Of a stretch of 64,000 bases of DNA, positions 60,836 through 64,000 are shown one piece after another (position 1 is the first letter of the stretch; each line of letters opens with the position of its first letter). The notes beneath the pieces were generated by a model. It had not been told where the DNA came from. It saw only the letters and a list, made by a program, of their open reading frames with translations, and did not search any database. The DNA is from Lysobacterales bacterium (GTDB lineage: Bacteria; Pseudomonadota; Gammaproteobacteria; Xanthomonadales; Rhodanobacteraceae), in contig JADKJL010000004.1 of assembly GCA_016721015.1 (NCBI GenBank), forward strand, positions 1 through 64,000, read 5' to 3'. The position numbers and the translations under genes are program-made.

Positions 60836-60964
60836 GCTACGAACGCTTTCGTTGCGGTGCAGCATGGGGTATGCGTGAACAATGCCTATACTCTGGACGA
60901 CTGTCATGTCGTGATCGGATTCACGCTTGGCGGGCCCGATCTTGGTGAAAGAGGGGGACAACCG

Positions 60965-61315
60965 ATGCGCCCGATACTTGCGTCCTTGCTGCTCCTGCTG
61001 CTGGTTGCCTGCGGTGGCTCGGGGCCATCGAAGCTCGCCGCGAATGCCTGTGTCGCTGAAGTCAACCAGCGCCTGGCGGGCAAGACCTACGATATCGATA
61101 CGGCCAGCTTGGCGACCAGCGCAAAGCAGGAGAATGGCGCAGGTGACATCTGGCATTTGAGTACCCAGATCGTCTTTGACCGGGGCCTGTCCACCGAGTT
61201 CACCCAGAATCTCAACTGCAAGGCCCGCGTCGACAATGGCTCGGCCAGCGTACTTTCGCTCGAGTTCATCTGGGCAATGAAGGATCTCAAGCTCGAAGAC
61301 GCGCCGGCGAAATAG
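60965..61315 (+). CDS. small lipoprotein of unknown function
   Basis: A 116-residue lipoprotein. ATG at 60965 has GAGGGGG upstream and is followed by RPILASLLLLLLVACGG, with lipobox LVAC. The mature part has two further Cys residues (NACVAEV and NLNCKARV) that could form a disulfide, and a beta-rich pattern (DIWHLSTQIVFDRGLSTEFT). Its function is unknown. It follows the glutaredoxin fusion by 129 bases and is probably transcribed separately. Confidence 0.8.
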   Translation: MRPILASLLLLLLVACGGSGPSKLAANACVAEVNQRLAGKTYDIDTASLATSAKQENGAGDIWHLSTQIVFDRGLSTEFTQNLNCKARVDNGSASVLSLEFIWAMKDLKLEDAPAK

Positions 61316-61548
61316 GCGGGCCGATCGCTCGACTGTTTCCGCTGGAAGGTTCAAGCGGATATTTCCCGTGCTCGCAGGATCTCGCCGAAACTGTTGTGGC
61401 AAGACAGGTTTCCATTCCGCTATCGACTTCGTGCAAACGGTTTGTTGGGTTCCACTGCTGATGCATTGTTCGTCTGATCAAGGTGCGATCAGCCGTGCCA
61501 CTCCTGAAATGTTCGGGTTATTCTGCGGTTCTGCCTGCGGAATGCCCG

Positions 61549-63087
61549 ATGCCTGCCGACTATCTCAAACGGATCCTGACCACCCGCGTCTATGACGTGG
61601 CCCGCGAGACCGAGCTTGAGTTCGCGCCGGGCTTGTCTGCGCGCACCGGTTGCAATGTGCTGCTCAAGCGCGAGGATACCCAGCCGGTGTTCTCGTTCAA
61701 GTTGCGCGGCGCCTACAACAAGATGGCCGGACTCGATCCGCTCGAGCTCAGGCGCGGTGTGATCGCCGCCTCGGCCGGAAACCATGCCCAGGGAGTCGCC
61801 CTGTCGGCGGCGCGCCTGGACTGCAAGGCGGTCATCGTCATGCCGGTGACGACGCCGCAGCTGAAGATCGACGCGGTGCGCACATTCGGTGGCGAGCATG
61901 TCGAGATCATCCTGAGCGGCGAATCCTATTCCGACGCCAAGGCACATGCCGACGTGATCGCCGCGAAGCGCAAGCTGGTCTTTGTCCATCCATTCGATGA
62001 TCCCGAAGTGATTGCCGGGCAGGGCACGATCGGCATGGAGATCCTGCGCCAGCATCCCGGGCCAATCGCCGCGATCTTCGTCGCGATCGGTGGAGGTGGC
62101 TTGATTTCCGGAATCGCCGCCTATGTCAAGGCGTTGCGCCCGGAGATCCGCATCATTGGCGTGCAGGCCAGCGATTCGGATGCCATGGCGCAATCGATCG
62201 AAGCAGGTCGGCGCGTCGTGCTCAAGGATGTCGGCTTGTTTTGCGACGGTACCGCCGTCAAGCAGGTCGGCAAGGAGACTTTCCGCCTGTGTCGCGAACT
62301 GGTTGACGAGATCATCCGCGTCGACACGGATGCCGTTTGCGCGGCGATCAAGGATGTCTTCCAGGATTCACGCAGCATCCTCGAACCGGCTGGAGCGCTC
62401 GCCATTGCCGGCATGAAGGCGTGGACAACGAAGAATGCATGCAGGCACAAGACTGTCGTTGCCGTCGCCTGCGGCGCGAACATGAATTTCGATCGCCTGC
62501 GTTTTGTCGCCGAACGCGCCGAAGTCGGCGAATCGCGCGAGGCCGTGCTGGCAGTGACGATTCCCGAGCAGCGCGGATCGTTCCGGCGCTTTTGCGATGC
62601 ACTTGAAGGCCACAACATCACCGAATTCAACTACCGCATCGCCGATACCGACCAGGCGCACCTGTTTGTCGGCTTGCAGGTCAGTGGCATTGCCGATCGG
62701 GCGCGCATCACGCGCTCGCTGCGCAAGGAGGGTTTCGCCACGCTCGATCTGAGCAATGACGAGTTGGCCAAACAGCACCTGCGTCACATGATTGGCGGTC
62801 GATCGGCCAGTGCCGAAAGCGAGCTGCTTTACCGCTTCGAGTTTCCCGAGCGGCCTGGCGCCTTGCTGCGTTTTCTATCGGCGATGAGTCCGGACTGGAA
62901 CATTTCATTGTTTCATTATCGGAACGAAGGTGCAGACTTCGGTCGCATCCTGGTTGGTATCCAGGTTCCGGCCACCGACATGAGCAAGTTCCGGAAATTT
63001 CTTGATTCGCTGGGATATCCGCATTGCGACGAGAGTGCGAATCCGGCCTATCGCCTGTTCCTGCGCGGTTCGCTTGGCGGCGCTTGA
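61549..63087 (+). CDS. ilvA: threonine ammonia-lyase, biosynthetic
   Basis: A 512-residue PLP enzyme that makes 2-oxobutanoate for isoleucine synthesis. The PLP Lys51 is in FSFKLRGAYNK; the phosphate loop is VAIGGGGLISGIAAYV. Two C-terminal ACT-like regulatory domains follow (about 325-410, VLAVTIPEQRGSFRRFCDAL, and about 415-500, YRFEFPERPGALLRFLSAMS), the long biosynthetic form inhibited by isoleucine. Start at 61549 gives MPADYLKRILTTRVYDVARE, matching long IlvA proteins. No other ilv gene is adjacent. Confidence 0.97.
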   Translation: MPADYLKRILTTRVYDVARETELEFAPGLSARTGCNVLLKREDTQPVFSFKLRGAYNKMAGLDPLELRRGVIAASAGNHAQGVALSAARLDCKAVIVMPVTTPQLKIDAVRTFGGEHVEIILSGESYSDAKAHADVIAAKRKLVFVHPFDDPEVIAGQGTIGMEILRQHPGPIAAIFVAIGGGGLISGIAAYVKALRPEIRIIGVQASDSDAMAQSIEAGRRVVLKDVGLFCDGTAVKQVGKETFRLCRELVDEIIRVDTDAVCAAIKDVFQDSRSILEPAGALAIAGMKAWTTKNACRHKTVVAVACGANMNFDRLRFVAERAEVGESREAVLAVTIPEQRGSFRRFCDALEGHNITEFNYRIADTDQAHLFVGLQVSGIADRARITRSLRKEGFATLDLSNDELAKQHLRHMIGGRSASAESELLYRFEFPERPGALLRFLSAMSPDWNISLFHYRNEGADFGRILVGIQVPATDMSKFRKFLDSLGYPHCDESANPAYRLFLRGSLGGA

Positions 63088-63186
63088 TCCCCGCCATGCG
63101 CGAACCGGTGATCGTTTGCCAGCCAGCGCAGGATCGTTGATCGCGACTGGCGCATAATCGGGCGATCCTTGCCTGGAGTTCGCCCC

Positions 63187-64000
63187 ATGTGGATTGCTTT
63201 CGCGTTGGCCTTGATTGTCTTTCTCGTCCTTGCCTTTCGCGGCTTCGGATTTCTTGCCTGGATAGGGGCGGCAGCAGTCATCCTGATCGGCTGGCGCCTC
63301 GGCGGTGTGGCATCGCCGACTGCTTTCATCATCGTCGCGACCTCGCTGATCATCATGGCGATGGTCTTTGGCCTGGCTCCGATCCGGCGCAACCTGATCT
63401 CGCGCTTCGTCATGCCGATTTTCGCCAAGGTGCTGCCGCGGCTCGGCGATACCGAACGCATCGCGCTGGAAGCTGGAACAGTGTGGTGGGATGGCGATCT
63501 GTTTTCGGGCATGCCCGAGTGGCAGAAATTGCTCGATTTCAAGGCGCCTCCGCTCAGCGATGAGGAGCAGGCTTTTCTCGATGGCCCGGTCAACGATTTC
63601 TGCCGCACGATCGATGATTGGGATGTCTATCAGCGCCGTGACCTTTCGGCCGAGACCTGGCAACAGATCCGGGATTTTCGCCTGTTCGGCATGATCATCC
63701 CGAAGGAATACGGCGGCCACGGCTTCTCGGCGCTGGCGCAATCGCGCATCGTCACGCGCATTTCCAGCCGCTCGGTGACCGCCGCCGTCACCGTGATGGT
63801 GCCGAACTCGCTGGGGCCGGGAGAGTTGCTCCTGCACTACGGCACCGAGGCGCAGAAGCAGCGCTATCTGCGGCCGCTGGCCGAAGGAATCGAGATTCCA
63901 TGCTTCGCCCTGACCGGCCCGGAAGCCGGCTCCGATGCGGCGGCGACACAATCGGAAGGCATCGTCGAGAAACGCATGATCGACGGCAAGGAAGTGCTTG
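63187..64000 (+). CDS. fadE: acyl-CoA dehydrogenase FadE, 5' part only
   Basis: Open to the window edge (271 codons visible). ATG at 63187 gives two N-terminal membrane segments (WIAFALALIVFLVLAFRGFG and FIIVATSLIIMAMVFGLAPI), then the FadE-type region AGTVWWDGDLFSGMPEWQKL and the acyl-CoA dehydrogenase core (FGMIIPKEYGGHGFSALAQS, VPNSLGPGELLLHYGTEAQK, FALTGPEAGSDAAATQS). This closely follows E. coli FadE from memory, the membrane-associated enzyme of the first beta-oxidation step. The catalytic Glu would be beyond the edge. Confidence 0.93.
   Translation, partial: MWIAFALALIVFLVLAFRGFGFLAWIGAAAVILIGWRLGGVASPTAFIIVATSLIIMAMVFGLAPIRRNLISRFVMPIFAKVLPRLGDTERIALEAGTVWWDGDLFSGMPEWQKLLDFKAPPLSDEEQAFLDGPVNDFCRTIDDWDVYQRRDLSAETWQQIRDFRLFGMIIPKEYGGHGFSALAQSRIVTRISSRSVTAAVTVMVPNSLGPGELLLHYGTEAQKQRYLRPLAEGIEIPCFALTGPEAGSDAAATQSEGIVEKRMIDGKEVL

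Noticed and set aside
61316..61548. Attenuator leader peptide or riboswitch ahead of ilvA
   Set aside because: No Ile/Thr/Val-rich short frame with a terminator hairpin and no recognisable riboswitch core was seen.

Overview
The window reads as chromosomal DNA of a GC-rich gammaproteobacterium of the Lysobacterales (Xanthomonadales), probably near Rhodanobacteraceae. This is inferred from gene content: an Oar-type TonB receptor, a FadE-type dehydrogenase, a Grx-IscA-rhodanese fusion, a TrpRS with a C-terminal extension, RAYT/REP elements, and a palindromic intergenic repeat of the kind common in Xanthomonas relatives. No rRNA, tRNA or CRISPR array was found.

Layout. 1-9.5 kb is accessory DNA. 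It holds an XRE regulator divergent from a P-loop ATPase and a tyrosine recombinase (a mobile-element core), about 1.2 kb of structured DNA without a credible gene, an orphan Rhs toxin tip with its immunity gene, a RAYT transposase inside its own repeats, and a higBA toxin-antitoxin pair. The block ends beside an extreme poly-G/poly-C tract upstream of trpS. 9.6-11 kb is trpS. 11-28 kb is a carbohydrate-uptake locus: LacI regulator, TonB receptor, GH144-type endo-beta-1,2-glucanase, sugar-binding lipoprotein, two ABC permeases and a 1.1-kDa-residue-scale putative glycoside hydrolase run leftward, while a MalK-like ATPase, an SGNH hydrolase and a GH1 beta-glucosidase lie at the far end. Two matching LacI-type operators (27845-27860 and 12864-12879) tie both ends into one regulon. 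The likely route is TonB-dependent entry or surface hydrolysis of a beta-glucan, trimming in the periplasm, ABC import and cytoplasmic cleavage by GH1. Beta-1,2-glucan is the best guess for the substrate.

28-43 kb is mostly housekeeping: dusB, dedA, a ribokinase-family kinase, an AEC transporter, tspO, a methyltransferase, aceE, maeB, a DUF1704 metallopeptidase, an M23 peptidase and rsgA. At 42.3-42.5 kb are the ends of a decayed inverted-repeat element beside an orphan efflux adaptor lipoprotein with a strong, operator-covered promoter. 43.9-50 kb carries an AlaA-like aminotransferase, an SGNH hydrolase, an unusual OmpA protein with C-terminal Ig-like repeats and a beta-propeller secreted protein.

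50-59 kb is a DNA-repair and stress block: low-affinity iron permease-like protein, a GIY-YIG-like protein directly behind ku, ligD, a BrkB/YihY membrane protein, an ElaB/YqjD-like protein, an FAD oxidoreductase and topoisomerase IB. 59-64 kb ends with small genes, the Grx-IscA-rhodanese fusion, a lipoprotein, ilvA and the first part of fadE, which runs off the window.

The points most worth a second look are the glucan locus with its unassigned large hydrolase, the orphan Rhs toxin/immunity pair, the GIY-YIG-like gene coupled to ku, the recurring IF-x-[DN]-GF motif in secreted proteins, and the truncated primase-recombinase element.
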